Of a stretch of DNA of 64,000 nt, positions 33,401 to 44,851 are shown piece by piece. The DNA comes from Amblyomma americanum (Eukaryota > Arthropoda > Arachnida > Ixodida > Ixodidae). Position 1 is the first letter of the stretch; each line of letters starts with the position of its first letter. The notes under the pieces are model-generated. The model was not told where the DNA came from and made no database searches. It worked only from the letters and a program-made list of their open reading frames with translations. A program made the translations under genes and the position numbers. The stretch covers positions 50,321,507 through 50,385,506 of the forward strand of contig NC_135505.1 in the NCBI RefSeq assembly GCF_052857255.1, given 5' to 3'.

Positions 33401-34604
33401 AGGAGAGGTCATTTTAAGCCAAACAAATATTGTACATCAAAAACAGTGCTAAAAGACGCCGTACCTGCTACGGTGATCTGGCACAAGACGCTGAGTCCCA
33501 ACACGATTCGACGATGCTCCACGATAACACCAGCTCAAAGATAAGCCATGACGACACCCTCGTGCCACGATTCTTATACTCGACGAAGCCATGACCCGAC
33601 TAGAGTAACCGCTCTCAATTGCAGCACAGTAACGCTAAATACTGTATGTGGCATCGAAGACCCCAAGGTTACCGCCTGTGTAGAGGCGGAATCAAAATAC
33701 TCGGTCAACAGTGCACACTTCTGCACTGAAATATAGACAAGAACAAACGAGATGGCCTGCAGATCTGCGCAACTGGCGGCCACTTTAGTCACCTTTAAAA
33801 GCAGTTCATTGCTAAGACAACAATCAACGAACCCATCATACCCATGATATTTTAGATCTCAAAGATTGTTCGGGGATGTCGTTCTCGGCGTGGTTTGCAC
33901 GACTTATCACAAGGCCATAAGGTTCCTTACTCCTGGTAGACAACATGGATAACCACAGGGCTCTCAGGGTGATTGGTGAAACCGAATGCTGAAACGAGAG
34001 CGCCGAGCCATCCGGAAGTGTCGTTAAATAAAAGCAGTGAAAACTGTTGGGAGCTCTCTCTACACAGCCTACAAACAGGAGCCTTAAACGAATTCTAAAA
34101 TATATGCAAAAATATTGGGGCGAACAAATAATGCTTAGTACACCTGAGGTCAAAGATAAATGAAAATAAAATAAACTAGAAGCTACTTACAGCAACGGAA
34201 GTCTAACCAGTTACTTTCTCCTGACCAAAACTGGTAAATGATAGCCAGAACCATAGAACTTCCACAACTCCTGCAAGATGATGTTGTGGCGATCCACCGA
34301 CTGCCAGCAAGGAAAGACAAAACGCCAGGCATAATTTGCAGCTTTGCGAAAGATGCAAAGCGAAGTGAATGGTGGCAGAACAGGAAAAATCTGAGAAGTG
34401 TGGATGATCACGTGTATTTGCAGGAAAATATAACAAAGTGAACACGTGCTCTTCTTTTCGCAGTGAAAAATTGGGCTACGATCAATGGTTTCATGTTCGT
34501 GTGGCACCACAATGGGCGGGTTCTCGTGCGCAAACCAGAGGGAGAGTCGGCCATGGCCATTTCTAGTCTTTGTGACTTGAATAAGCTACGATAAGAACCA
34601 CGGC
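30481..34604. other. Unassigned region, no supported gene
   Basis: Several open frames of 60-120 codons (31469-31795 -, 32752-33123 -, 32998-33312 +, 33836-34153 -) lack motifs, plausible start context or splice support. One (32469-32690 +) starts with a hydrophobic run but has no cysteines or splice logic to match. I see no repeat family here. Confidence 0.4.
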
Positions 34605-34706
34605 ATTTTTAACAGACGACTAACCTGATAGTCATGGCGGGAGCCGATGGTGAACGATACGTACTGCCACACGGACTTGAAAGTCATCTAGGTCAAGCAT
34701 ATATGA

Positions 34707-37680
34707 AATCTATGAAGTGCTTTCACCTAAACATATGATCAGTAAAGCATAAAGAATCTGAACTTGGCCTCTTTTTTGAGCAACACGATAACATGTTTGA
34801 TGTGGTAATGCTCGCAGAAACATGGTGCACAGATGATACAGATGTTTTTCGTTTACCTTCCTACCGGACATTTTACGTAAATAGGGCAACTGGTCGCGGT
34901 GGTGGAGTGTGCCTCTTGGTAAAAAATGATTTCCCATGTGAACTACTCAAAACTTTCTGTACAAGTACAAGTGACTGTGAATTTATGGCACTGAAATTAC
35001 AAAACGCTGTACTTGCCGTTGGTTATCGACCTCCAAATGGAGTGGTGACCCCGTTTTTAGATTACTTAGAAAAAATTTTTGAATTTGTTAACAATTCTCA
35101 CTTTGACCTCATTTTTGGCGGCGACGTGAATATAAACATGTTAAGTAATGATTCCTCAAAACTGAAACTGGATGTTTTGTTGAGGGCGAATGGTGTTACA
35201 AATGTCATAAATCTCCCAACTAGAGTGACACTAAATACTTCAACCATAATAGATATTTTAGTTACAAATATAACTCCGGAGAGAATCAGAGCAGAGGTAA
35301 TTATGGTTGAGTTGAGTGATCATTTGCCTATTTTTTTTTTGCTGCACCAAAAAGGTCAACACAAAGAAAAAACCACCTGCATGTTTAATACAGCGTATTT
35401 AACAACAAAACCTTTCGACATTTCAGGAAAAAGTTTCACTCGCATCGTGGGACATCGCGTACAATATAACAGATGCTAGCGCAACTTACGAAGAACTGCT
35501 TAATATTCTTAAACCTCTACACTCAGATTGTTTCCCATTTGTGCGATTGAGACCTAACACAAAAATCTGTAAACCGTGGATAACCCCCGACCTGGCAATA
35601 AGAATATGTGAGAAAAATACAATATTTAGACGGTTTATCAAGAACAAGAATCCAGACGCATTGAAGAAGTTTAGAACTAACCGCAATCGTTCAGATAAGG
35701 AGCTGAAAAGAGCACGAAAACAGCATTTTAACAACCTAATCACCTCTCTTTCTGGATGCACACATGCTCTGTGGAAGAACCTGCGCTCAGTATTAAACTA
35801 TAATGTTAAGAATGACGCAGTTCGTGAAATTACACACAATGGTACCGAGTTCTCAGGCAAAGCTTTAGCCAATGCCTTCAATAACCACATTGTGAATACT
35901 GCTGGTCAAATGACAGTGAATAATAATCTAGACAATGTTCATTACAATAGTAGTTCAGTTTTTCTTAATCCTGTTAGCGAAGCCGAAGTGACGCAAGTAA
36001 TAAAAAGCCTTAATAACAGCAGCGCTATTGATATTGATGGGATTCAACTGAAACCTTTGAAACACGTCATCTGTTTTCTTGCTCCCAGCATAAGTTACGT
36101 GCTCAACTTATGCCTTGATCAAGCAGTATTATACAAGAAAGGTGATAAGAATGATATGGGGAATTATCGGCCTGTTTCCATATTACCTGTCCTATCGAAG
36201 GCATTCGAAAAAATCATTCTGACGCGATTGTCAAAATTTGACGAGAAACACAACCTCATAGTTGATTGCCAGTATGGCTTCCGAAAGGGAGTTAGAACCG
36301 CGTCGGCACTTATTGCCCAAAAAGAGGACGTTTTAGACCATATTGAACAAGCAAACGTAATATTAAGCACATTTATAGATTTTTCAATGGCCTTGACCTC
36401 ATAAATTATCAGCTACTCATGAGAAAGCTAGAATAATAATAATAATAATTGGTTTTTGGTGGAAAGGAAATGGCGCAGTATCTGTCTCATATATCGTTGG
36501 AAACCTGAACCGCGCCGTAAGGGAAGGGATAAAGGAGGGAGTGAAAGAAGAAAGTAAGAAGGAGGTGTCGTAGTGGAGGGCTCCGGACACAACCTCTTGT
36601 GCCAAGATTTATTCGCTATGCTTTAAATATTTAAAATCTTTCATCTGTTAGTTTTGTGCGTCCGAATACTTCGCAACATTACTATTGCCGGGGTGCAGTG
36701 GAGCCTGAAGGAGAAATAAGAGGGCTCAGCTGTGTTGTCAAAGGCAGCTTTATATGATTGCATACAAACGTGGTTTTCGGGGTGTCGCTGCTTCGTTAAT
36801 CCGATCATATTTAAACAATTGGAAGCAAATTGTAGATATAGAAGGATTTTGTTCGAACTCGATGGGAGTTCATCGTGGCGTATCGCAAGGCAGTATTTTG
36901 TGGCCATTCCTTTTTAATCTCTACGTGAATGACTTAGTAAGCATTGCTCCAGCTACAAAATTTCTTCATTTACGCAGACGATACGAGTCAGTTCTTTTCA
37001 GCAAATGATACCGATCAAGTAATTCGCATGCGAATGAAAGACTAGCTAAGCTAGAGAAATGGTCTGAAGAAAACATTTTGAAAATAAACATACAAAAAAC
37101 AATGGCAGTTTCATTTCACGCCAGAAATAAACCTATACCAACTAGCCAAACTGTCTTGTTGAAATCAACTCCAGTTGAAATGGTGCCTAGTATTAAAATA
37201 TTAGGTGTTATATTTCACGAGACCTTATCTTGGGATGCACATATTAACTGCTTAAAAAAACTCTCGCAAGTAATCGGCCTCATATACCGAAATTCAAGTG
37301 TACTACCGCGTGATATAATGATGCTGCTGTATAATACCTTGTTTTGTTCAAGACTTAATTATTGCCTTTTAGTTTGGGCCTCTACGACGCAAAACAATAT
37401 ACACAAAATTCATGTTCTGCAAAAAAACTTTCTACGTGCCGTTGCAAGTGTCCCCATGTGCTACCCTCGGAACGATTATTTCTCATGTATAACGTGATGC
37501 CTGTTACGAAGACTTATAATTCTCGTCTGTTCAAACACTACAAACAAGAGATAAAAAATGGTACTTGTTTCTTGCGCCAGATAGCCAACCTAAGAAATCA
37601 TCCCAACACATACAACACGCGAAATTTTGAGAGATTGGAAGTTGAAACATGTAGGACAACATATGGTTTACAGATGTTAT
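34707..37680 (+). pseudogene. CR1/L2-like endonuclease-RT pseudogene
   Basis: The endonuclease (34793-35479) shows VVMLAETWCTDD, the metal-binding Glu region, then RGGGVCLLVK, FGGDVNIN (the GDxN block) and ELSDHLPIF (the SDH block). After a frameshift the RT frame (35541-36404) has KPWITPDLAIRICEKN, SSAIDIDGIQLKPLK, MGNYRPVSILPVLSKAFEKI and CQYGFRKGVRTASALI. Following the SINE-like insertion come GVAASLIRSYLNNWKQIVDI, GVHRGVSQGSILWPFLFNLY and the catalytic FFIYADDT (YADD at 36971-36982, in a shifted frame). The thumb and C-terminus (37078-37497) reads IKILGVIFHETLSWDAHINC. Residues between CLDQAV and VLYKKGDKNDM are deleted relative to the usual family layout. At least three frame breaks prevent expression. 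Confidence 0.8.
36434..36764 (+). mobile_element. SINE-like insertion in the CR1/L2-like LINE
   Basis: The LINE frame stops after LLMRKLE at about 36433 and resumes at GFRGVAAS near 36768. Between them lies a TAATAATAATAATAATTGG start, then GGAAATGGCGCAGTATCTGT and CGTAGTGGAGGGCTCCGG, sequence I associate with a widespread tick short repeat; the last part is shared with the SINE body at 10.45 kb. The sequence from about 36605 to 36764 is unassigned and may belong to the same insertion. No target duplication was identified. Confidence 0.55.
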
Positions 37681-38092
37681 AAAACCGGTTACCAAGACTT
37701 AAATGCGTTGTATCAGAGGAACATACAACCCGAGAATATTACTTTCAAGAAACTTCGTCACTACTTTAGGAACTAAAAAAAATCAGCAAAACAACAAAAT
37801 AGTCTCACTACATTCTATCTCAAACCATCACTTTCTTTTGCTATGTCGTCTTTTATATCTCCGGCGATGAGATTTGTTGAAATTGTGTGCCCTCTTGTTA
37901 CAGTCAGGTTTTGTGGAAATTTCCTTTTTTCAATGTAATAACTTTTGCTTGCTGTTTCACACTTTGTTGTATTTCTTCATGACTGCTGACCGCTACGTGT
38001 AGTTGCCAGTATGGGGGCCTGCGGCCTTGTCAAGCTGCCATGACAGCTTTTTCTGCAGGCCTCCGGCATCATGTGCGTTGATGCAAATAAAC

Positions 38093-38639
<547 letters not shown>

Positions 38640-40782
38640 GGCTCCAAGGCGTCAGTGAAAAAAACCTCTATAGCGCTCCATGGAAGAAATAGACGCCGCC
38701 GTGACCGGTTGCAGACGGTCTTCATCGCCGGAGCCCTATGATGTAGTATACTCTGCACTTGCAAACCTTAGTCAGGTGGCTCGACGTGCTCTTTAAGACC
38801 ACTTCAACACATCATGGGGTGCGGGTACAGTTTTGGACGCGTGGAAATCAAGTCGTCTGATTCCAGTTCTTAAACCGAAAGATCGTTCTTTGACCTACCA
38901 TCGGACCGTCTAATTGCATTGGCTAGTTCCGTGGGCAAACTCATGCAGAGGATGGTACTTACGCGAATTGAGTGGTATCTGGAGCACAATCAAATATACT
39001 CCGATTTAAATGTCCGGGTTTCGGCAGGGACGTTTGTCTATTTATAGTTTTATTGACCTGGTATCATCAGTACAACACCAAAAGCACCTGAAGCGCTTAA
39101 CCGCGGTGTTTTTTCTGGGTGTTAAAGGGGCGTATGATAACGTTACTCATCAAGCTATTTTGCACACTCTGGAAGCAGCAGAGCTTGCTGGTCGCATGTT
39201 CTGCTGGATACGCTGTTATCTATCAAACAGGTCACTATTTATGCAGACTGAGAACGGACCAGCATCTTCACATTACACTTCTCGTGGGGTCCCACAGGGT
39301 GGAGTACTTAGCGCAACGCTTTTCAATACTGCGCTTGTTGGACTTGTCGATGTACTGCCACAGTCGGCGAGAGTCTCAGGTTATGCAGACGATAATTGTA
39401 TCTGGGCATCGGGAGTTAAACGACCACAAGTTCGAGCAAGGCTTCAAAAGGCGGCAAGCATTCTTGCGGCCTACCTCCGCTTGCAAGGCCTGGAGATTTT
39501 TACTGAAAAAGATTCCGTTGTTGCTTTTACACGCGAGAGCATGTCCCATTACCGTGTGCACATAAATGGGTCAACAATACCCTACGAAAGAAGCCATCGA
39601 TTAGTTAGAGTAATCACCGATCGTAATCTAACATGGAGCTCACATGTCTCGTACTTGAAAAGCCGACTAACATCGATCGTTCACATTCTGTCCTTTCTCG
39701 GAGGGAAGTCGTTGGGACCATCAGTGCAGTCGATGCTCCAGCTGTACACCGCATTATTCATGGGATTCCTTCGGTAAAATATACCTGCACTAGGAAACTT
39801 GAGGAAAACGAACATACCGTGTCTACAAAGTGTTCAGGCTCAAGCTCAGCGGACGTGCCTAGGACTGCCACAATGCGCGCCTACAGCCGCAACAGTACTC
39901 ATCGCTCAGGAGAACTAAGTTACTGCCTATGTCACAATCGAAGCCTTGAGAGCGCATATTTGTCACTTCTCTCAGTCTCCCGGACATCAACTTGCCAGTT
40001 TTCCTGCTAACCAGCCGAGTACAGCGTTTTTGAAAATTATTGATGCCCATCAATACTTCCTACAAACCCAATTCACACCAGCCTCTAGACCGTCTTTTTC
40101 ATTATGGAGTCTGGACCAACCACGTGTGCTTCTTTCTATACCGGGCATCGAAAGGAAGGCTCAGTTATCGTTGGCAGCACTAAAACAGACCACATTAGAA
40201 TATTTGCATCAGAAACAACGACACCGCCTGCACGTATACACCGATGGCTCATTTATCCCTTTCAGTTCCTCGGGCTCCATAGTCATGAATTCCAGACGAG
40301 GGCAAATACGCGCTGGTTGGTACATGTTTTACGAATTGGAAAAACAGCGCAATCAAAGTGTTTTGTGCTTCTTTTGTGTCTCGTCTTTGATTGCGCTGTT
40401 TTTTCAATTCGTATAACTCCATAGTCATCCTCGTAGGGATCATAGTTAAGGAAGTGAAAACATCCCACCGGACTTCATCGACTGTTGCAGAACTTACAGC
40501 TATTCGTGTCGCCATTGAGCATGTCAGTGAAGAAACAGCGCAGCAATTTTCTGTTTCACTGATTCAAAAGCAGCTCTCCAAGCATTACAATTTGGTCTTC
40601 GTCATGAGTCCCATGAACAACTTGTCGCGGAAATCCGAAATCGCCACCACACAGCCACCAACAAAGGACACGGTATTTTTTACCAATGGCTGCCAGGACA
40701 CAGCGGCATCGCAGACAACCACCGCGCGGAGGAGGCCGCGCGAATTGCACACCATGAGGGCAATTGTGTGTGTCAGGGATCT
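38640..40782 (+). pseudogene. I-like LINE fragment (RT and RNase H), copy 2
   Basis: The fragment is from the same family as the near-intact element at 50.4-55.8 kb. The RT frame (39010-39777) has MSGFRQGRLSIYSFIDLVSS, GVKGAYDNV, SRGVPQGGVLSATLFNTAL and VSGYADDNCIW (YADD), aligning one-to-one with the 53.4-54.0 kb segment. The preceding 38680-39000 stretch reads WKSSRLIPVLKPKDRS and, in shifted frames, MVLTRIEWYLEHNQIYS. After 39777 come frameshifted C-terminal parts, then RNase H: HVYTDGSFIPFSSSGS, interrupted by the 130-bp insertion at 40287-40416, then STVAELTAIRVAIEHV and FYQWLPGHSGIADNHRAEEA (about 40680-40740). It ends where an LTR-like block starts at about 40783. The coding is broken in many places. 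Confidence 0.75.
40287..40416. mobile_element. 130-bp hairpin-bearing insertion with 12-bp TSD
   Basis: The 12-bp sequence ctccatagtcat occurs at 40275-40286 and again at 40417-40428, and removing one copy plus the 130 bp between restores the RNase H reading GSIV across the site. The inserted piece contains a 29-bp inverted repeat (40330-40358 and 40385-40413, one mismatch) around a 26-nt loop. The arm motif GATTGCGCTGTTTTTTCAA resembles TTAGCGCTGTTTTTTAT just past the Penelope-like 3' end at 59367-59385. A TSD of this length fits target-primed insertion, so a short Penelope-derived or other retroposed hairpin is my best reading. Confidence 0.7.
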
Positions 40783-41560
40783 CCCCGGAGAACACTCGGA
40801 CCGAAAGAATGAAGTAGGCGACAGGTGTACCCACACAAACGCACTTTAATACACCCTACGTGAAACACACACAACCCCCTAAAACTAACACAAAACACAA
40901 AGTCTAAATACACACGACCCGGAAACACTACTAGCAGCGTCTAGTACTAGCGTTCTACTGTTAGAGGTCGGCGTACGTGCTCACGGTTGTGTAGGTCCAG
41001 TGGCCGGCGTCGAGATGGCGTTCGACATGCTGCGGCTGGCGTCGCTGGCGGCGTCGCTGGCTGCGTCGTTCAAGCTCCCGGTTCAAGCGCCCGTGGAGGT
41101 GACGCCTAGGTTGTTGGCGTTGGGGGCACCACCCGGATGGGTGGCATCAGCGCTGGAGACACCCCTGGCCGCAGCAGGTGGTAGCGTCCTCCGTTGACTC
41201 CCCGGAACGGGTTCAGGAACGGTAGGAACTCCGCGATGCGAAGCCGTAGATCGCTAGCTCACCGGAGCAGTAGCCGACGTCGTTGTCTTCCAGCCGAAGG
41301 GTTCCTGACCCGCTGGAGCCTCCGCTTCTCTGTTCTTCCTCCTTCCCCTCCGTGCCTCGCTCTCCCTCGCTATTTTATGGCCTTGGCGTTAGTCCACGTA
41401 AGCCTTGTCGTCGTCTTCTCCTTCTCTTTCCCACCAAACATCTCCCTCCACCACACCGAATGCTTCTTCATCTTTAATTTTCGGTTAATCCACGTCCTCC
41501 TTATCGCCAACCTCTTCGTCTTCTTCACATCTCTTTCCTTCATAATTTTATTTTAGACTC
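40783..41560 (-). mobile_element. Probable LTR inserted in I-like LINE
   Basis: The LINE RNase H frame breaks off at 40783 where TGTCAGGGATCTCC begins. On the minus strand the block shows a TATA-like CATAAAATAGCGAGGG (about 41365-41380), then roughly 500 bp downstream an ATTAAA signal in GTGTATTAAAGTGC, ending GGAGATCCCTGACA. Promoter, poly(A) signal and CA end in this order are what an LTR has. The other end and the target duplication could not be fixed, and no internal retrotransposon sequence adjoins it. A GGCGTCGCTGGC-type tandem lies at 41037-41070. Confidence 0.4.
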
Positions 41561-41957
41561 CCTATTATATGTGATAACGGCCTCCCCTCTCAAGAGATTT
41601 CCATGAAAAACTGCTCACGTCATCCTCATCTGCAAGCCATCCAGCCAACCGACTATCTTCTGTGGCGATTATGGACCAAGAACTCAAAACGCCAAAGATG
41701 TCCAGCACACACCAAAAGCACACCACTAACACAGCGCACAAAACTGCATTTTCGGAACATTAACATACCACTGCCGTTGTCCGTATGGTGCCCTTAATAA
41801 ACATGTTGATGTCCACAACACACTTCCTTGTATAATCACATAACACCAACAACAGCAACAACAACAAGATAAATCCTAGAGATACATAACACACCAACAA
41901 CAAGATAAATCCCAGAAATACCTTGAGCTCTTTAGTTAGCTCTATCTCTATACAGGT
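41561..41957. other. Unassigned DNA downstream of integrase
   Basis: This stretch lies where RT would be expected in a Gmr1-like element (after integrase on the minus strand) but no RT motif is found. It has CAA-rich simple sequence at 41850-41870. It may be untranslated or LTR sequence. Confidence 0.35.
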
Positions 41958-43316
41958 CTAATTTGTACGCCATACGGCACCCCTTTCTTCGTGCTTCAAC
42001 ATATCTACATCGAAAACCTTCCTAGAGTCATCTATCAATAATTCATAATCCATGTACTTTTTCTTCCGCGTCATAAGGTACGGGACTTTCCAATGCATCA
42101 ATAACTTATTAGGATCCTTGTATAGCAGGACGAGAACCCTGCCGCACAGAGTCAGATTCCTGTGAATGATTTTCTTTTCATAATATTCCTTATGGCGTTC
42201 ACGCGCCCACTCCAGGCCTTGATATGCCAGCTTGCATGTTTCCACCAACTTCTCCCGCAACTCAAGAACGTATGTGTATATTGTCTTGAGATCTGATGCA
42301 ATCTCCTTATTAGCCAAGAGCTCCTTGAGTATTGTAAGTCGACCTCTAACGGTTCTCCCACACAACATCTCGAAGGGCGAGAAACCAATACTCGTTTGCG
42401 GTACTTTGCGGTAAGCGAACAAAAGAGCTGGGAGATATCTATCCCAATCGGTAGGTCTCTCCTGGCACATTTTCTTTATCATAATTTTGAGGGTGTCGTT
42501 GAACCGCTCTACTAGCCTATTACACATGGAATGGTGTGGCGCCGTTAGTAACTGCCTTAATGACAAGAGGCGGTTAACTCCTTCATTAGTTCAAATGTAA
42601 AGTTCCAGCCCCCGTCACTCAAATCTTCCCTAGGAAAAGCATAACGCGTGAACATATCCCCAAGACCCTCCGCCACTTGGATACTACCAATAGCCTTCAA
42701 TGGAATAGCGTCAGGATAACGAGTGGCCACGTCAACCAGAGTAAGCACATATCTATTGCCTCTGGCGGAAATTGGAGAGATAGGCCACACAATGTCAAGA
42801 GCCACTCTTTGAAACGCTAGGTCGATGGCTGGCATGTTGTCCAAATGTACGAGACCAACTCTTCCCTTCGGAACGGCGCGCTGGCACACGTCACATGAGC
42901 GAAGAAAGCGTTTAACGACACTCTGAACACCTGGCCTGAAGAACTCCTCGGTGATCCTAGACACTGTTTTATTGAACACCCTGGTGTCTGTCCATATTAG
43001 CGTCATGTCCTAAGCGTAACACGGTCTCTCTCATATCTTTTGGTAACACTAGCTGTTGGACCCGCCTTCCTGAGCTAAATATGCATTCCGTGTACAGAAG
43101 ACTGTTTACCAATTGGTATTCGAATGACGTATGACTCATCTTTCTTTTCATTTTTTCCCGACTCTTTCGAAGCAGGCCTTCAAGCTCGGGTCTTCTTTTT
43201 GCGTAATTGCAATTTCGCCCCGTGTTACGCTCAGGCACATCGTAACGGGAGTAGAGAGCGGACGCTGCGTTGCTCGGGCTGTCGCTTGGGCCCTTGTTTC
43301 TACGGCCGACGAGCAA
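41958..43316 (-). pseudogene. Integrase pseudogene of Gmr1-like element
   Basis: Three overlapping minus-strand frames cover the enzyme. The N-terminal part (42969-43316) has FEYQLVNSLLYTE, VLPKDMRETVLRLGHDANMD and RHQGVQ, the two His of the zinc-binding domain. The next frame (42557-43006) has FLRSCDVCQRAVPKGRVG with the two Cys, then VALDIVWPISP (first catalytic Asp), YVLTLVDVATRYPDAIPLKA and EDLSDGGWNFTFELMKEL (second Asp). The last (41958-42566) has NRLVERFNDTLKIMIKKMC, with the catalytic Glu, then FAYRKVPQTSIGFSPFEML and a C-terminal HWKVPYLMTRK of the GPY/F type. All catalytic residues are still present but two frame changes (near 42990 and 42560) break the reading. Integrase inserts the reverse-transcribed DNA into the genome. 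Confidence 0.75.
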
Positions 43317-43390
43317 CTGACTGCCCCATCACCCGCCTGAGCTGTCGAGGGCCTTTCCTCTTTTGGGTATTCTTCAACATGAATCATCCT

Positions 43391-43743
43391 CTACTCAAGA
43401 TCGAGGTCCTCGACACTTCTTGCACCCGTAATGTTTCCCAGGATGAGATCGTAGATGGGTTGCTCTACGCATATTGCCACTACTCGTTCAGTATAGTATG
43501 GTGTGCACACAAGAATCCTGGTTTCGAAAATGTACATTACTGTGCTGTCTGCTAGAGTGACGACCGACGGTTCCCCGTAAGATCCTCCTCCTTCAGCAGG
43601 CTTCTCCAAACCAAAACGGTGTTGGCTCCGCTGGTTCTAAGCACCAATATAGGACGGTCCCGTATTTGCACAACCACTACCAGCATTGCTGCTTTCGACT
43701 TGGGTGTTCCACTCACCGCCTCCGTTCCCAGAAGCGTTTGCAC
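43391..43743 (-). pseudogene. Aspartic protease fragment of Gmr1-like element
   Basis: The frame 43552-43743 includes SKAAMLVVVVQIRDRPILVL, then RTSGANTVLV, where retroviral-type proteases have a D-T/S-G-A triad followed by hydrophobic residues. Here the catalytic Asp is replaced by Arg, so the enzyme would be dead. The overlapping frame 43391-43609 carries the flap and second half: SVVTLADSTVMYIF and ICVEQPIYDLILGNITGARS, the LILGN-type C-terminal block. The two halves are in different frames. It sits directly between Gag knuckles and the integrase zinc domain, with only a Gln/Thr/Ala-rich linker between it and integrase. Confidence 0.65.
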
Positions 43744-43824
43744 TCCTTTCAGCAGTAGAACTTCATGTTGCGTAACAAGTTCTACCCCAGAGACGACAAC
43801 GCATGCAGCTCGGTCCTGCGTTCT

Positions 43825-44611
43825 CTATGGGCACTCATCCAGAATATGACCCCTCCTCTTACAACCTTGACACACAACATGTGTCTTTTGGGCAACGCTA
43901 CTAGTGCGACAGTCAGCTGCACGGTGTTCCACCTTGCCGCAGAGAAAACACCTTACTGGAGCCTTAGATGCACCGCCGTATGCTCTTGGTTTTGTCGCAT
44001 CTGTCTCTAGGACCTTTTGGGTTTCTTCCTTTGCCTTACTCAAATTTCTCTGACCTTGAGCCTCAAGGAATTGGTCTGCAGTGTCGGCGAACGCATCCAA
44101 TGAACACAACGTTCAGGAATAGCGTTAGCTTTGAGCTGCAGCATGCTAAAAATTGTTCTGTGACCAGCTTGTCACACACCTCTTCAAAACTCTTTTCTTT
44201 GTTTGACATATGAAGCCACCTACAGAAATAATTAGTCAGCCTGCAGGAAAACTGCTTAGCGGTTTCAGAATCCCCAGGTATCGTGGTGCGAAATCTCTCA
44301 CAGAAACCCTCTGCCGTGAGCCTGAATCTTTGGAGGAGTGCCTTCTTGACTTTCTCCTAGTCCATGGAATGAGCAGCAGGCATCATCTCCAACACATTCA
44401 GCTCCTTTCCAACTAAAGACATGCCCAATGCCACATGCTCAAAAGGAGCCATCAGCTTTCTTGGACAAACTCTCGCCGGTCTAGGATATACTGTGCCCGC
44501 TAAGGAACGCTGATCATTGTCCGTAATCTCTGTTGCGAAACCGAAACCGAAAGGAGACCGCTCCAAGTGAGAAGGCAAGACAAGCGAAGCATGGTGGGAA
44601 AGAGAAACCAA
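43825..44611 (-). pseudogene. Gag with SCAN-like domain and CCHC knuckles
   Basis: Minus-strand translation of 44110-44360 gives ALLQRFRLTAEGFCERFRTT, DSETAKQFSCRLTNYFCRWL and SFEEVCDKLVTEQFLACCSS, then LTLFLN. The pattern E-x-F...F....E....F..RL...F.RWL...S.EEV.D....EQFL..C matches SCAN domains, which are retroviral-capsid-like dimerisation modules. After a frame change, 43825-44109 continues DAFADTADQFLEAQGQRN and two CCHC zinc knuckles, CFLCGKVEHRAADC and CQGCKRRGHILDEC, which bind RNA. The N-terminal part (44357-44611) includes ALGMSLVGKELNVLEMMP. Gag builds the particle in which reverse transcription occurs. Several stops break the frame. Confidence 0.7.
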
Positions 44612-44722
44612 CGAGCGCCCCTTGGAGGCGCAGTCGTGTCATGTAACTCGAAATAAACGGATGTGTTTTGTGCTCGCTCAAGGAAGTTGTCTATATTTAA
44701 CGAAAGTGACCTAATTATAAGC

Positions 44723-44740
44723 TGGTGCCGAAACCCGGGA
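44723..44740 (+). promoter_or_regulatory. tRNA primer-binding site
   Basis: TGGTGCCGAAACCCGGGA is an 18-nt sequence starting TGG, complementary to a tRNA 3' end with CCA. It directly follows the presumed LTR end and precedes the Gag frame, as in BEL/Pao elements. The primer tRNA identity is not assigned. Confidence 0.6.
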
Positions 44741-44851
44741 TATACCCCGAGACCGAACGAAGGCGACTTCCTGGATGCGACGGCGACGAATAACGAAGAA
44801 AATCCAATTTATTCTCCGAAGCCGCCGCCCAGTGCTACCGAGTGTAGCGAC

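Larger units (their letters stand above)
41958..44611 (-). mobile_element. Gmr1-like Ty3/Gypsy element, partial
   Basis: Reading on the minus strand the order is Gag with a SCAN-like domain (44110-44360), Gag zinc knuckles (43825-44000), protease (43391-43743), then integrase N-terminal zinc domain, core and C-terminus (43316 to 41958). No RT or RNase H lies between protease and integrase, and none follows within the window. In the Gmr1-like clade integrase precedes RT, and the SCAN domain of vertebrate zinc-finger proteins is known to derive from the Gag of such elements, so both features fit. Frame breaks and substitutions show decay; RT and at least one LTR are missing. Confidence 0.7.

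Noticed and set aside
41194..41556. 120-codon frame with hydrophobic stretches
   Set aside because: Lies inside the LTR-like block, antisense to its likely transcription; no motif.
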